Assembly: GCA_021199375.1 (NCBI GenBank)
Contig: JAJQIB010000026.1
Location: 1 to 64,000, forward strand
Reading direction: 5' to 3'
Source: Ruminococcus sp.
GTDB lineage: Bacteria > Bacillota > Clostridia > Oscillospirales > Ruminococcaceae
Length of the DNA stretch: 64,000 nucleotides
In this document: positions 9,823 to 17,594 of the stretch, piece after piece
Layout of the letters: every line of letters starts with the position of its first letter
Numbering within the stretch: position 1 is the stretch's first letter
The notes under the pieces: model-generated
The model's input: only the letters and a program-made list of their open reading frames with translations
What the model was told of the DNA's origin: nothing
Databases searched by the model: none
Position numbers and translations under genes: made by a program

Positions 9823-11244
9823 TTATTCTCCGTCCACAAACTTCTTGTATTCCTCGTTAAAGGTCTTTAGCTCAGAATCAATGGTGTTTCTGTAGGTTTC
9901 ACGTAGCTGAGTCCATGTGTACTGAGAGCCGTTTTCATCTGTCTTCATAACGGATGAATACATATACGAAACGATAGCTTCCTTAGTATCGTTAGTAGCA
10001 GCATCATCGTTTGAAAGCGTGATGGAAATACCGTAGCCGGGATCTACAATCTGGGTCCAGTTATCGCTCGAAAGCTCCTCATAAGCTATCTGGTACATTT
10101 CCTCTGTCCAGTTCGGGTTGGTAGTGAAGAATTTCTCCTTGTCTACCTCCTTGTACTCCTCGTCGGTGCTTACAATCTTAGCACACTCAAGCCAGCACTT
10201 CATAGCCTCGTTCTTAGTAGAGCCCTTAACCCACATATATGCATTTACCTCAACCGAGGTTACCTGCTCTTCGTTGTTAGGATCCTTAGGAATCGGAACC
10301 ATGCCCCAGTTTGTTCCATCGGAAGGCGTGTGCGTATCGCAAGCAGCCCACGGTCCCATTGCATAGAACAAAATGTTCTTCTTAAAGCAATCACTTGCCT
10401 GTCCAATCCAGTCTGCATAATAGAGTCCGTTCTTCTGAATCTCATAAAGCAGGTCTGTAGCACGCTCAAAGTTTGGCGAATCAATGTTTGAAACATACTC
10501 GTCAACCTCTTCATCGTACATGATAAGTGTTTCGCCGGTTGACTGGAAAATAAACGGAGCAAACCATCCATTTACGCCATAGCGAACCTCCTCGCCCTGC
10601 GCATTGTTTACGTAGTCCTCCATCATGTCATACCAAACGTCCCAGTCCCACTCACCGTTTATATACAGCTCGTAGGGATCTTCAAGACCGTTTGCCTCGA
10701 TAACATCCTTATCGTATGTAAGAACCGAGTTTGCAACATACTTAACAGGCGCTACATAATGCTCGCCCTTAAGTGTGTACTGATCTGCAGTATCCTTTAC
10801 ATCAGCCCAAAGGTCGCTGTCAAAATCTACAATCTCATCAACAGGCTGGAACATCTCCTTGATGCAGTAGTTCGGGAAAACCATCTTCTGCTCAAACCAG
10901 AACATATCAGGCACGTCATTTGAAAGCACACGAGCCGCAAGCGTATCAAACTTAGTAAGCGATGTGGTCTTTGTGTACAGAATTGACCCCCCCTTCTTTT
11001 GGAACAGGTCAAGCTCTGCACTTGTTTCCTCTGAACCCGATGTCGGATTCAAATCAAAATATGAGAGCCACTCAAGCTCAGTTTCTGCTCCCTCAGGAAT
11101 AGCATCAATAGCATCGGTATCCTGTACCTCAACCTGATCTACATACACACTCGAAGTATCATCCGAGCTGCCACTACAGCCTACAGCTGTAAACGCAAGT
11201 GACATAGCAGCTGCAGCTGCCAATAATCTTTTAGCATTTTGCAT
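9823..11244 (-). CDS. Extracellular solute-binding lipoprotein (family 1 type)
   Basis: Surface-anchored substrate-binding protein of a carbohydrate-type ABC importer. From the chosen start there is a lysine/arginine-containing N-terminus, a hydrophobic stretch and the lipobox FTAVGC with Cys22, followed by a Ser/Asp-rich linker. The start is ATG 11244 because GGAGG lies just upstream; the in-frame extension to 11292 runs into the promoter. No permease or ATPase lies nearby, so it is an orphan that must work with components encoded elsewhere. A close paralog is at 26615-28021, sharing blocks such as YVDQVEV and AIPEGAETELEWLSYFD. The adjacent LacI-type gene and a palindrome at its promoter suggest sugar-responsive control. 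The ligand cannot be read from sequence. Confidence 0.88.
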   Translation of the reverse strand: MQNAKRLLAAAAAMSLAFTAVGCSGSSDDTSSVYVDQVEVQDTDAIDAIPEGAETELEWLSYFDLNPTSGSEETSAELDLFQKKGGSILYTKTTSLTKFDTLAARVLSNDVPDMFWFEQKMVFPNYCIKEMFQPVDEIVDFDSDLWADVKDTADQYTLKGEHYVAPVKYVANSVLTYDKDVIEANGLEDPYELYINGEWDWDVWYDMMEDYVNNAQGEEVRYGVNGWFAPFIFQSTGETLIMYDEEVDEYVSNIDSPNFERATDLLYEIQKNGLYYADWIGQASDCFKKNILFYAMGPWAACDTHTPSDGTNWGMVPIPKDPNNEEQVTSVEVNAYMWVKGSTKNEAMKCWLECAKIVSTDEEYKEVDKEKFFTTNPNWTEEMYQIAYEELSSDNWTQIVDPGYGISITLSNDDAATNDTKEAIVSYMYSSVMKTDENGSQYTWTQLRETYRNTIDSELKTFNEEYKKFVDGE

Positions 11245-11297
11245 AATGTTTACCTCCAAATAACACGCAAACGTATTTTCGCTATCTACCAACTATA

Positions 11298-11340
11298 ATT
11301 ATATCATAAAACAATCATTTTGTCAATGAAAACGTTTTAC
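11298..11340 (-). promoter_or_regulatory. Promoter with LacI-type operator
   Basis: On the minus strand TTGACA (11321-11326) and TATAAT (11298-11303) are 17 bp apart, a consensus sigma-A promoter. Immediately upstream of the -35 lies TGAAAACGTTTTAC (11327-11340), centred on AACGTT, which is the palindrome type bound by LacI/CcpA-family proteins. The LacI-type gene next door is the obvious candidate; CcpA is the alternative. Confidence 0.8.
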
Positions 11341-11436
11341 TTTTGCAAGAAAATCTTCTATTTTTGTGATTTTGCACAATTTAAAAAGTCCTTTTTTTAC
11401 ATCAAACATAAAAATAAATCTAATAAGCTAAAGCTC

Positions 11437-12447
11437 TCACCTTTTTATTATGCCTGTTGATTCCCTCAAAATAACCCTATGCGGAACCGTATAAACACGG
11501 TTATCCTTACTTCCTACAGGAGAGGTTATATTTGCGATAAGCTTACGTACCACCATTTCACCAAGCTTTTCGCAGGGCTGCTCTACTGTCGAAACACTCG
11601 GAATCATCATCTCGCACATAGAAATGTTATCAAAGCCCATGATTGACAGATCCGAGCCTACCTTTAGTCCTAAATCATGCGCCTTGTGTATTGCTGAAAT
11701 TGCAAGCAGATCTGATACGCAAAAAATCGCGGTCGGTTTATCCTCTAGGCTCATGAAATACTCAACCGACATGCCGCCGTGCTCATACTCAAACGAGCCG
11801 TCACATATGTAGTCGAGATTAAGCGGTATTCCGCACTCAGCAAGCGCACGCTTATAGCCCTCTCTTCTTCTCTTATTTGAAACCGCCGTTTCATTTGCTC
11901 CACAGAATCCGATTTTTCTGTGACCTAAGCGCACAAGCTCTTTAACAGCGTCGCAAGCCGCCGCCTCATCGTCAACTACAACGGTGAGCACATCCGCTCC
12001 CTCGACTCCCTCACAGCAAAGTGCGATATTGTAATCATGCACAAGGCTATTGAGCGTTTCTGCGTCATACTGTGTTCCCAAAAGTATAGCCCCGTCAACA
12101 GTACGATTAAAAAGCATATTCATCTGACGAATTTCAATTTCGGATGTCGAATTTGATGAGGCATAAATGATATCATATCCTCTTGTCTGTGCAAAGGTCT
12201 GTATACCCGATACTATTTTCATATAAAAGGAATGCTCCGATGCGGGCATGATTACTAAAATCACATTTGTTTCACGTTTGCGCAGATTACGTCCCAAGAA
12301 ATTCGGAGAATATCCCAGCTTTTCGACAGCTCGATTTACTCTTGCTGTAGCGTCCTCAGAAACGTTTGCACTGTTGTTTAGTACCCTTGATACCGTTGCA
12401 ACCGAAAGCCCTGCTTCATTGGCAACGTCCTTGATTGTCGCACTCAT
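11437..12447 (-). CDS. LacI-family transcriptional regulator
   Basis: Sugar-responsive transcription factor. The N-terminal helix-turn-helix begins ATIKDVANEAGLSVATVS and continues with the hinge helix sequence VNRAVEKLGYSPN, both typical of LacI/CcpA. Residues from about 60 to the end form the periplasmic-binding-protein-like sensor (for example NVILVIMP and VVDDEAAACDAV). Length (336 aa) is standard. It lies upstream of the solute-binding lipoprotein on the same strand, about 190 bp away, with that gene's own promoter and palindrome between them. It probably controls that gene and perhaps the paralog at 28 kb, which has a matching palindrome. The effector is unknown. Confidence 0.92.
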   Translation of the reverse strand: MSATIKDVANEAGLSVATVSRVLNNSANVSEDATARVNRAVEKLGYSPNFLGRNLRKRETNVILVIMPASEHSFYMKIVSGIQTFAQTRGYDIIYASSNSTSEIEIRQMNMLFNRTVDGAILLGTQYDAETLNSLVHDYNIALCCEGVEGADVLTVVVDDEAAACDAVKELVRLGHRKIGFCGANETAVSNKRRREGYKRALAECGIPLNLDYICDGSFEYEHGGMSVEYFMSLEDKPTAIFCVSDLLAISAIHKAHDLGLKVGSDLSIMGFDNISMCEMMIPSVSTVEQPCEKLGEMVVRKLIANITSPVGSKDNRVYTVPHRVILRESTGIIKR

Positions 12448-12494
12448 AACCTAATAATCAGATCCTTTCTTTTTTTGTAAAAGCCATTTATTGA

Positions 12495-12523
12495 ATTATA
12501 CCACACTTTTTTTGATTTTTCAA
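12495..12523 (-). promoter_or_regulatory. Promoter of the LacI-family gene
   Basis: Minus-strand TTGAAA (12518-12523), 17-bp spacer, TATAAT (12495-12500), about 50 bp upstream of the start codon. A second TATAAT lies further upstream without a clear -35. Confidence 0.6.
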
Positions 12524-12616
12524 TACCATTATAACACATTTTCAAATCTTTTTAAATGGTAATTTTATACAAATTATAGTGCTAGCTGTTATTCATTCTG
12601 CTAGTATGTAAGTAAA

Positions 12617-12652
12617 AATCCCTTCTGCTAATAGGTCTTAGCAAAAGGGATT
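12617..12652 (-). terminator. Terminator of the aldo/keto reductase gene
   Basis: AATCCCTTcTGCTAA (12617-12631) pairs with TTAGCAaAAGGGATT (12638-12652). On the minus strand the stem runs into TTTTT. Confidence 0.8.
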
Positions 12653-12661
12653 GGTAAATAA

Positions 12662-13630
12662 TCAAAGTGCGTTTTCTAAAAATGCTATTGTTTTAGAATC
12701 AAATCTTAGATCCTGTGCCTGCATATTCTCATCTATCTGCCAGGGTTTAGACGCCGCAAAAACACTCGTCACAAAAAACGGCTGGCTGTTTAAGTAGCCA
12801 AGTGGAATCACCGCCGCAGGAATTCCCTCTCGGTCGCTTAGCTGTTTTACTCTGGCAAGACGTGCAAGGTTCGCAGTGCTCGTAAACTGCTCTTCAGGAA
12901 GATTTTTCATCGACTCGCCTCGTGCAAGCTTAGCGAAAAAGCCCTTAGCCTGAGGGCAATACGCCATTATAGGCATTCCAGTTCGCTGATAAGCCTTAAA
13001 TTCACGCAGATTCATACATACCACCGTTGGATCTCCAAATGTGTCAGTGCTGCAATGAGCAAGACTATAGTTTATCTGGCTAACCCTAAACGGTTCCATT
13101 CCATTTTCCTCGGCAAATCTGTTGGCTTCCTCAATTCTTGCAGCCGTCCAGTTAGATGCACCCAAAAAATGCACCCTTCCGCTTTGGTAAAATTCATTTA
13201 GTATCGGCATAATCTCACTTACAGGAATACGCTCGTCATCACGGTGCAGAAAATAGACATCAATGTACTCTACTCCAAGAGTTTTAAGTGAGTGTGACAA
13301 ATCATATTCAAGCTCATCCTTGCTAAGTCTTGAAATTTCCATATGTCCCATCACGGGATGTCCGCCCTTTGTGCAGATAATCATCTCATCCCTACAGCCT
13401 CTTGCCTCAAGCCATCTGCCAATTACGGTTTCGGATGAATCCTCGCCCTCCTCAAGCCAAGCACAATAGGCACGTGCTGTATCCAGGCATCTTCCGCCAT
13501 TATTGTAATAGGAATCGAGCAGCTCGAAATAAAATTCATCGCTGTCCTTTCTTTCAAAGCTAGCAGTACCAAAAGCAAGCGCAGGAAGCTTAAGAGAATA
13601 CCTATCGTTTTTAATCTCATGTTCAATCAT
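12662..13630 (-). CDS. Aldo/keto reductase
   Basis: NAD(P)H-dependent oxidoreductase of the aldo/keto reductase superfamily, a cytoplasmic TIM barrel reducing aldehydes or ketones. The catalytic tetrad can be placed: Asp in CLDTARAY, Tyr in the same segment, Lys in IICTKGG and His in VYFLHRDD. Length (322 aa) is normal for the family. It stands alone between its terminator and an AT-rich gap. It is upstream of the LacI gene on the same strand, but the intervening terminator argues against co-transcription. Substrate cannot be assigned. Confidence 0.88.
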   Translation of the reverse strand: MIEHEIKNDRYSLKLPALAFGTASFERKDSDEFYFELLDSYYNNGGRCLDTARAYCAWLEEGEDSSETVIGRWLEARGCRDEMIICTKGGHPVMGHMEISRLSKDELEYDLSHSLKTLGVEYIDVYFLHRDDERIPVSEIMPILNEFYQSGRVHFLGASNWTAARIEEANRFAEENGMEPFRVSQINYSLAHCSTDTFGDPTVVCMNLREFKAYQRTGMPIMAYCPQAKGFFAKLARGESMKNLPEEQFTSTANLARLARVKQLSDREGIPAAVIPLGYLNSQPFFVTSVFAASKPWQIDENMQAQDLRFDSKTIAFLENAL

Positions 13631-13737
13631 TTATATTCCGACCCCCATATCATAATAAATAGTCAGTTACATCACTTTACACAAATATTTCTTTCATACA
13701 CATTTTATCATACCATAGATTTATAGCCTCTTTCAAT

Positions 13738-13866
13738 GCAAATTGTAAATTTTTTTATGTATTCGTACAATAATTAAATGATAATGTCAAAAATTACAAT
13801 AACCTGTCAAATCCAAGCCTATAAACATAATCCATCAGGCAAATTGTAAACTTTTTTTGTGTATTA
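13738..13866. repeat. Pair of short direct repeats in an AT-rich gap
   Basis: GCAAATTGTAAATTTTTTT at 13738 recurs as GCAAATTGTAAACTTTTTTT at 13839, and both are followed by a TGTATT-like tail. They lie in the 319-bp gap between the aldo/keto reductase and ylxM (13631-13949). The gap otherwise holds only the ylxM promoter. Function unknown. Confidence 0.5.
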
Positions 13867-13876
13867 AAAGAAACGC

Positions 13877-13905
13877 TTGACAAGCTTATCAACTTGATGT
13901 ATAAT
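13877..13905 (+). promoter_or_regulatory. Promoter of the ylxM-ffh-rpsP operon
   Basis: TTGACA (13877-13882), a 17-bp spacer and TATAAT (13900-13905), about 55 bp upstream of the ylxM start. Confidence 0.85.
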
Positions 13906-13961
13906 TGTAAAGGTGTAAAGAATGATAGCTTTACGAAAGAGAATTAAGGATGGTGAAAACG

Positions 13962-14354
13962 ATGGAGATAGAAAAGGATATTCGAACAGCTGAGCTTCTA
14001 AGCCTATATGGCGGACTTCTAACTGAGCGTCAGCAAAAAATGATGAGCCTTTACTATAATGATGATCTTTCACTCGCAGAAATTGCTGAGCAAATGAAGA
14101 TAACTCGCCAGGGCGTTTTCGATTCCATTAAGCACGGCGCAAAAACGCTTGTCACACTTGAGGATAATCTTGGCTTCTACGCCTTCTCTGAACAGCGCAA
14201 GAAGGAGCTATACGAAATTAAAGCTCAAGCGCTTGAGGTTTTAGAGGAATGCCGCAAAATTTCATTCGCGAAAAACGTGGCGGACAAAACGATTGTGCTG
14301 CTCGAAAATCTTGACAGCAAGCTCGAAGAATTTGAAAATGATGAGACAGAATAA
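13962..14354 (+). CDS. ylxM: YlxM-type DNA-binding protein (UPF0122)
   Basis: Small sigma-70-region-4-like helix-turn-helix protein traditionally found before ffh and thought to be associated with the signal-recognition-particle operon. The HTH is visible as LSLAEIAEQMKITRQGVFDSI, broken here as LSLAEIAEQM and ITRQGVFDS, near residues 35-55. ATG 13962 is favoured over ATG 13950 because AAGGA (13946-13950) gives proper spacing only to the later codon. Total length about 130 aa. It is followed within 25 bp by ffh, matching the standard Firmicutes order. Confidence 0.88.
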   Translation: MEIEKDIRTAELLSLYGGLLTERQQKMMSLYYNDDLSLAEIAEQMKITRQGVFDSIKHGAKTLVTLEDNLGFYAFSEQRKKELYEIKAQALEVLEECRKISFAKNVADKTIVLLENLDSKLEEFENDETE

Positions 14355-14377
14355 ATAATAAAGGGAGGAAAAACGCT

Positions 14378-15766
14378 ATGGCGTTTGAAGGACTTTCCGA
14401 GAAGCTCAACGGCGTTTTCAAAAAGCTGAAATCGCGCGGTAAGCTTACCGAGGCTGATGTAAAGGCTGCAATGAGAGAGGTAAAAATGGCTCTTCTCGAA
14501 GCAGATGTCAGCTATAAGGTTGTAAAGGATTTTGTAAATAAGGTAACCGAACGAAGCATAGGCGAAGAGGTTTTATCAAGCCTTACACCTGCGCAGCAGG
14601 TTATAAAGATTGTAAATGAAGAGCTTATTGCTCTTATGGGTGACGGCAATGCTAAAATTAACTTTCCTAACAAGCCGCCATGCATAATCATGCTCTGTGG
14701 ACTTCAGGGTGCAGGTAAAACAACACACGCAGCAAAGCTTGCAAAGTACTTTAAGGAAAAGGAGCAGAAAAGACCACTGCTTATTGCAGGAGACGTCTAC
14801 CGTCCTGCTGCTATTGAGCAGCTGAAAATTGTTGGTGAAAAGGCTCAGGTTCCCGTTTTTGAGATGGGTCAGATTGACCCCAGAAAAATAGTAAAAGAGG
14901 GACTAAAGCACGCAAGTGATTATGGCAATGATCTTGTAATTATAGATACAGCCGGTCGTCTTCACATCGACGAGGAGCTTATGCAGGAGCTTGTTGATAT
15001 AAAAGAGATTGCTAATCCACATGAAATCATGCTTGTAGTTGACGCAATGATTGGTCAGGATGCAGTAAAGGTAGCATCAAGCTTTGACGAAGCACTTGGC
15101 ATTAACAGCGTGCTGCTTACAAAGCTGGACTCTGACACAAGAGGCGGCGCTGCTCTTTCAGTACTCTCGGTTACAGGTAAACCTATTAAGTTTGTCGGCA
15201 CAGGCGAAAAGCTCGACGACTTTGAGATGTTCCATCCTGAACGCATGGCATCAAGAATACTTGGCATGGGCGATATGCTCACGCTAATTGAAAAAGCAAG
15301 CACCACCATAGATCAGCAGGATGCTGAGCGAATGGCAAGAAAGGTTCAGGAAAAGGGCTTTGACATGAATGATCTGCTTGACAACATGGAGCAGATAAAT
15401 AAGATGGGCTCAATGAGATCTATCATCAACATGATTCCCGGCACAGGCAAGGTAACTGACGAGCAGGTTGAACAAAGCGAGGTTCAGCTAAGGAAAACTC
15501 GTGCGATGATTCAGTCAATGACCAAGGCTGAGCGCGAAAAGCCTTCGCTTATAGATCCCAAGCGCAAGAGAAGAATTGCCGCAGGAAGCGGAACACAGGT
15601 ATCAGATGTAAATCAGCTGCTAAGACAATTTGAGCAGATGAAAAAGATGATGAAGCAGTTTGGCATCGGCGGCGGAAAGCTGCATGGCAAAAAGCAGCGC
15701 ATGAACCGTGCAGGAATGATGAAGCTTATGAACGAAAGTGGCATGGGCTCAATGATGAAAAAATAA
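14378..15766 (+). CDS. ffh: Signal recognition particle protein Ffh
   Basis: GTPase and signal-peptide-binding subunit of the signal recognition particle, which delivers nascent membrane and secreted proteins to FtsY. N-domain residues 1-95 are followed by the G-domain with GLQGAGKTT (G1), DTAGRLH (G3) and TKLDSDTRGGA (G4/G5 region). A methionine-rich M-domain (from about 300) with many MKKMMKQF- and MNRAGMMKLM-type helices binds SRP RNA and signal sequences. Length (462 aa) is standard. SD GGGAGG is well placed. It is the second gene of the ylxM-ffh-rpsP cluster. Confidence 0.98.
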   Translation: MAFEGLSEKLNGVFKKLKSRGKLTEADVKAAMREVKMALLEADVSYKVVKDFVNKVTERSIGEEVLSSLTPAQQVIKIVNEELIALMGDGNAKINFPNKPPCIIMLCGLQGAGKTTHAAKLAKYFKEKEQKRPLLIAGDVYRPAAIEQLKIVGEKAQVPVFEMGQIDPRKIVKEGLKHASDYGNDLVIIDTAGRLHIDEELMQELVDIKEIANPHEIMLVVDAMIGQDAVKVASSFDEALGINSVLLTKLDSDTRGGAALSVLSVTGKPIKFVGTGEKLDDFEMFHPERMASRILGMGDMLTLIEKASTTIDQQDAERMARKVQEKGFDMNDLLDNMEQINKMGSMRSIINMIPGTGKVTDEQVEQSEVQLRKTRAMIQSMTKAEREKPSLIDPKRKRRIAAGSGTQVSDVNQLLRQFEQMKKMMKQFGIGGGKLHGKKQRMNRAGMMKLMNESGMGSMMKK

Positions 15767-15825
15767 GGTTTATACCGATCCTATCGGTTTAAATACAACA
15801 AGCTAAATGATGGAGGTGAATGAAA

Positions 15826-16068
15826 ATGGCAGTTAAGATTAGACTTAGAAGAATGGGTGCTAAGAAGGCTCCGTTCTACAGAATTGTAGTCGCTGACTCA
15901 AGATATCCCAGAGATGGTCGTTTCATTGAGGAAATCGGATACTATGACCCTACCAAGGAGCCTGTAGTTCTAAAGGTTGACGAGGAAAAGGCTAAGACAT
16001 GGATTGCAAACGGCGCACAGCCTACCGACAGAGTTAAGGCTCTGCTCAAGAAGAACGGCACAATCTGA
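15826..16068 (+). CDS. rpsP: 30S ribosomal protein S16
   Basis: Component of the small ribosomal subunit, needed for 30S assembly. The family signature is clear: [20 protein letters not shown] at the N-terminus and [12 protein letters not shown] in the middle. ATG 15826 is chosen over ATG 15820 because GGAGGTG (15812-15818) leaves usable spacing only to the second. Length 80 aa. A small hairpin (15774-15788) separates it from ffh. Confidence 0.98.
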   Translation: MAVKIRLRRMGAKKAPFYRIVVADSRYPRDGRFIEEIGYYDPTKEPVVLKVDEEKAKTWIANGAQPTDRVKALLKKNGTI

Positions 16069-16079
16069 TGAACAAAACC

Positions 16080-16119
16080 AAAGCGGGACGCAGCATTCCT
16101 TTGCGATATCCGCTTTTTT
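16080..16119 (+). terminator. Terminator or attenuator between rpsP and khpA
   Basis: AAAGCGG (16080-16086) pairs with CCGCTTT, followed by a T-run ending at 16119. The loop contains a further CGCA/TGCG pairing. It would set khpA expression below rpsP. Confidence 0.7.
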
Positions 16120-16137
16120 GTCGAAAGGAAATCCAAG

Positions 16138-16371
16138 ATGGAAGAATTACTAAAGACCATTGCAACTGAGCTTGTAGAGGATAAGGACTCGGTAAGCGTA
16201 ACGGTAGATCCCGAAAATGAAGAGGGAGTTATTGTTTATCATCTTCATGTTGCAGAAAACGATATGGGCAGAGTAATCGGCAAGCAGGGCAGGATTGCTA
16301 AAGCAATTCGTGTTGTCATGAGAGCCGGTGCCTCAAGACTAGATCAAAAAATCATGGTCGAAATTGACTAA
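16138..16371 (+). CDS. khpA: KH-domain RNA-binding protein KhpA
   Basis: Small single-KH RNA-binding protein (YlqC family), partner of KhpB/EloR in Firmicutes and linked to cell-envelope and sRNA functions. The KH signature is visible as MGRVIGKQGRIAKAIR, with the GxxG loop GKQG near residue 45. Length 77 aa is typical. In most relatives the next genes are rimM, trmD and rplS; here they are absent and a TauE/SafE pair follows, so the conserved ribosomal/tRNA-modification cluster is interrupted. Confidence 0.93.
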   Translation: MEELLKTIATELVEDKDSVSVTVDPENEEGVIVYHLHVAENDMGRVIGKQGRIAKAIRVVMRAGASRLDQKIMVEID

Positions 16372-16386
16372 TTCAAGAATAAAAAA

Positions 16387-16415
16387 CACCTCGTCAGGTA
16401 ATACTGAATGAGGTG
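16387..16415 (+). promoter_or_regulatory. Hairpin that includes the Shine-Dalgarno of the first TauE half
   Basis: CACCTC (16387-16392) is complementary to GAGGTG (16410-16415), flanked by A and T runs. The structure can act as the khpA terminator. Its 3' arm is also the Shine-Dalgarno for ATG 16422, so folding would hide it. Confidence 0.55.
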
Positions 16416-16421
16416 ATTTTT

Positions 16422-16784
16422 ATGTCTAAAAGCATATCTAAGACGAGATCTGCAATTGCTGGACTGATAAGCGGTGCAGCTAACGGACTTTTCGGCTCAG
16501 GCGGCGGACTTTTAGCCGTCCCCGCACTCGAAAAGGGCGGACTTGAAACAAAAAAGGCGCATGCGACCTCCTTAGCAATAACCCTGCCGCTAAGTATTGT
16601 GAGTGCCTGTGTGTATTTTAACAACAATAACCTGGATTTACCCACTGCACTAAAGTATCTTCCCGGCGGGGTGATTGGAATTTGGATTGGTGCAGCTCTT
16701 TTAAAGCATATCTCTTCTATGACGCTAAATCGTCTTTTTGGCGCTGTGATGATTTATTTTGGAGTGAGGATGATTATGTCGTGA
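16422..16784 (+). CDS. TauE/SafE-family permease, N-terminal half protein
   Basis: Integral membrane protein of the TauE/SafE family, exporters of sulfite, sulfoacetate and related anions. Only about 120 aa with roughly four hydrophobic segments, so half of a normal TauE. The glycine-rich motif GLFGSGGGLLAVPAL near the N-terminus is the family hallmark. ATG 16422 is chosen because GAGGTG lies six bases upstream; the in-frame GTG at 16413 lies inside that SD. Its stop overlaps the next gene's GTG start, so the two halves are translationally coupled and probably form a heterodimer. The transported anion is unknown. Confidence 0.8.
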   Translation: MSKSISKTRSAIAGLISGAANGLFGSGGGLLAVPALEKGGLETKKAHATSLAITLPLSIVSACVYFNNNNLDLPTALKYLPGGVIGIWIGAALLKHISSMTLNRLFGAVMIYFGVRMIMS

Positions 16785-17158
16785 CGGATTTCCTAATAAC
16801 CACAATTATATCTATCGCCTCCGGAGCTGCCGCCGCTATGGGACTTGGAGGCGGAACCTTTTTAATAGTCTATCTTACTGTATTTGCAGGAATCAATCAG
16901 ACCGCAGCACAGGGCATAAACCTTGTGTTTTTTATTCCATGTGCCGCACTTGCGCTGTGGTATCACACCAAAAGCGGACTTGTCATATGGAAGGCAGCCG
17001 TTCCTGCACTAATTGCAGGATCCATTTCTGCAGCTTTATTTTCCATTCTCGCAAATTCAGTAAATGAGTCTATGTCAAAAAAGCTCTTTGGAGCGTTTAT
17101 TCTTATCATGGGAATGAAAACGCTCTCACAAAAGCGTGAGAGCGGCGATAAGACCTAG
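16781..17158 (+). CDS. TauE/SafE-family permease, C-terminal half protein
   Basis: Second half-size TauE/SafE membrane protein, about 125 aa with four hydrophobic stretches. It repeats the family motif as AAMGLGGGTFLIVYL near residue 20. The likely start is GTG 16781, overlapping the upstream stop by four bases (GTGA). The pair corresponds to the two internal repeats of a full-length TauE. Because both halves carry the glycine motif, a split of an ancestral gene or a duplication of a half gene are both possible. Its 3' end contains the minus-strand terminator of the ruvX operon and overlaps the ruvX stop. Confidence 0.75.
   Translation: MTDFLITTIISIASGAAAAMGLGGGTFLIVYLTVFAGINQTAAQGINLVFFIPCAALALWYHTKSGLVIWKAAVPALIAGSISAALFSILANSVNESMSKKLFGAFILIMGMKTLSQKRESGDKT
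17121..17144 (-). terminator. Terminator of the ruvX operon inside the TauE half gene
   Basis: CGCTCTCAC (17121-17129) pairs with GTGAGAGCG (17136-17144). Read on the minus strand the stem is followed by TTTT. It lies within the 3' coding end of the convergent TauE gene. Confidence 0.65.
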
Positions 17159-17583
17159 TCATTATTCTTATTTTTTCTGCGATATTCAAGATAGCTTTCT
17201 AAAATAAGTGTAGCTGCCACCTCATCAACCTTGCTCTTGCGATTCTGTCCGTATACCTTAGCATCGTCAAGTATTTGGTAAGCCGACACCGTAGTTGAGC
17301 GCTCGTCCCACATCCTTACAGGCAGTTCAGTAACACACTCGACCGTTTCGGCAAAAGCCCTACACTTTTGAGCCCTCGGACCCTCTGAACCGTTCATGTT
17401 AATCGGAAGTCCAATAACAATCTCGCCTACCTCATACTGCTCAGCCATATGGGCTACCTTCATCGCCAAAATCTGAGCGTTTCGCTCCTCTATCACGCCA
17501 ATCGGCGAGGCTAAAAACTCGGTTCTGTCACAAACTGCAAGTCCTGTTCTGACATCTCCGTAATCCACTGCCATTATTTTCAT
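17155..17583 (-). CDS. ruvX: Putative Holliday junction resolvase / pre-16S rRNA nuclease RuvX (YqgF)
   Basis: RNase H-fold nuclease family member, implicated in 16S rRNA 5' maturation and proposed as a Holliday junction resolvase. The N-terminal strand MAVDYGDVRTGLAVCD carries the first catalytic Asp. GLPINMNGSEGPRAQK is the family's second motif, and VDEVAATLILESYLE carries the C-terminal acidic residues. Length 142 aa is full. It is the last gene of the minus-strand group, 11 bp downstream of ahcY. Confidence 0.93.
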   Translation of the reverse strand: MKIMAVDYGDVRTGLAVCDRTEFLASPIGVIEERNAQILAMKVAHMAEQYEVGEIVIGLPINMNGSEGPRAQKCRAFAETVECVTELPVRMWDERSTTVSAYQILDDAKVYGQNRKSKVDEVAATLILESYLEYRRKNKNND

Positions 17584-17594
17584 AATTTATCTCC

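Noticed and set aside
13738..13866. CRISPR-like repeat pair
   Set aside because: Only two AT-rich, imperfect units without regular spacers or cas genes. No CRISPR array was found anywhere in the window.
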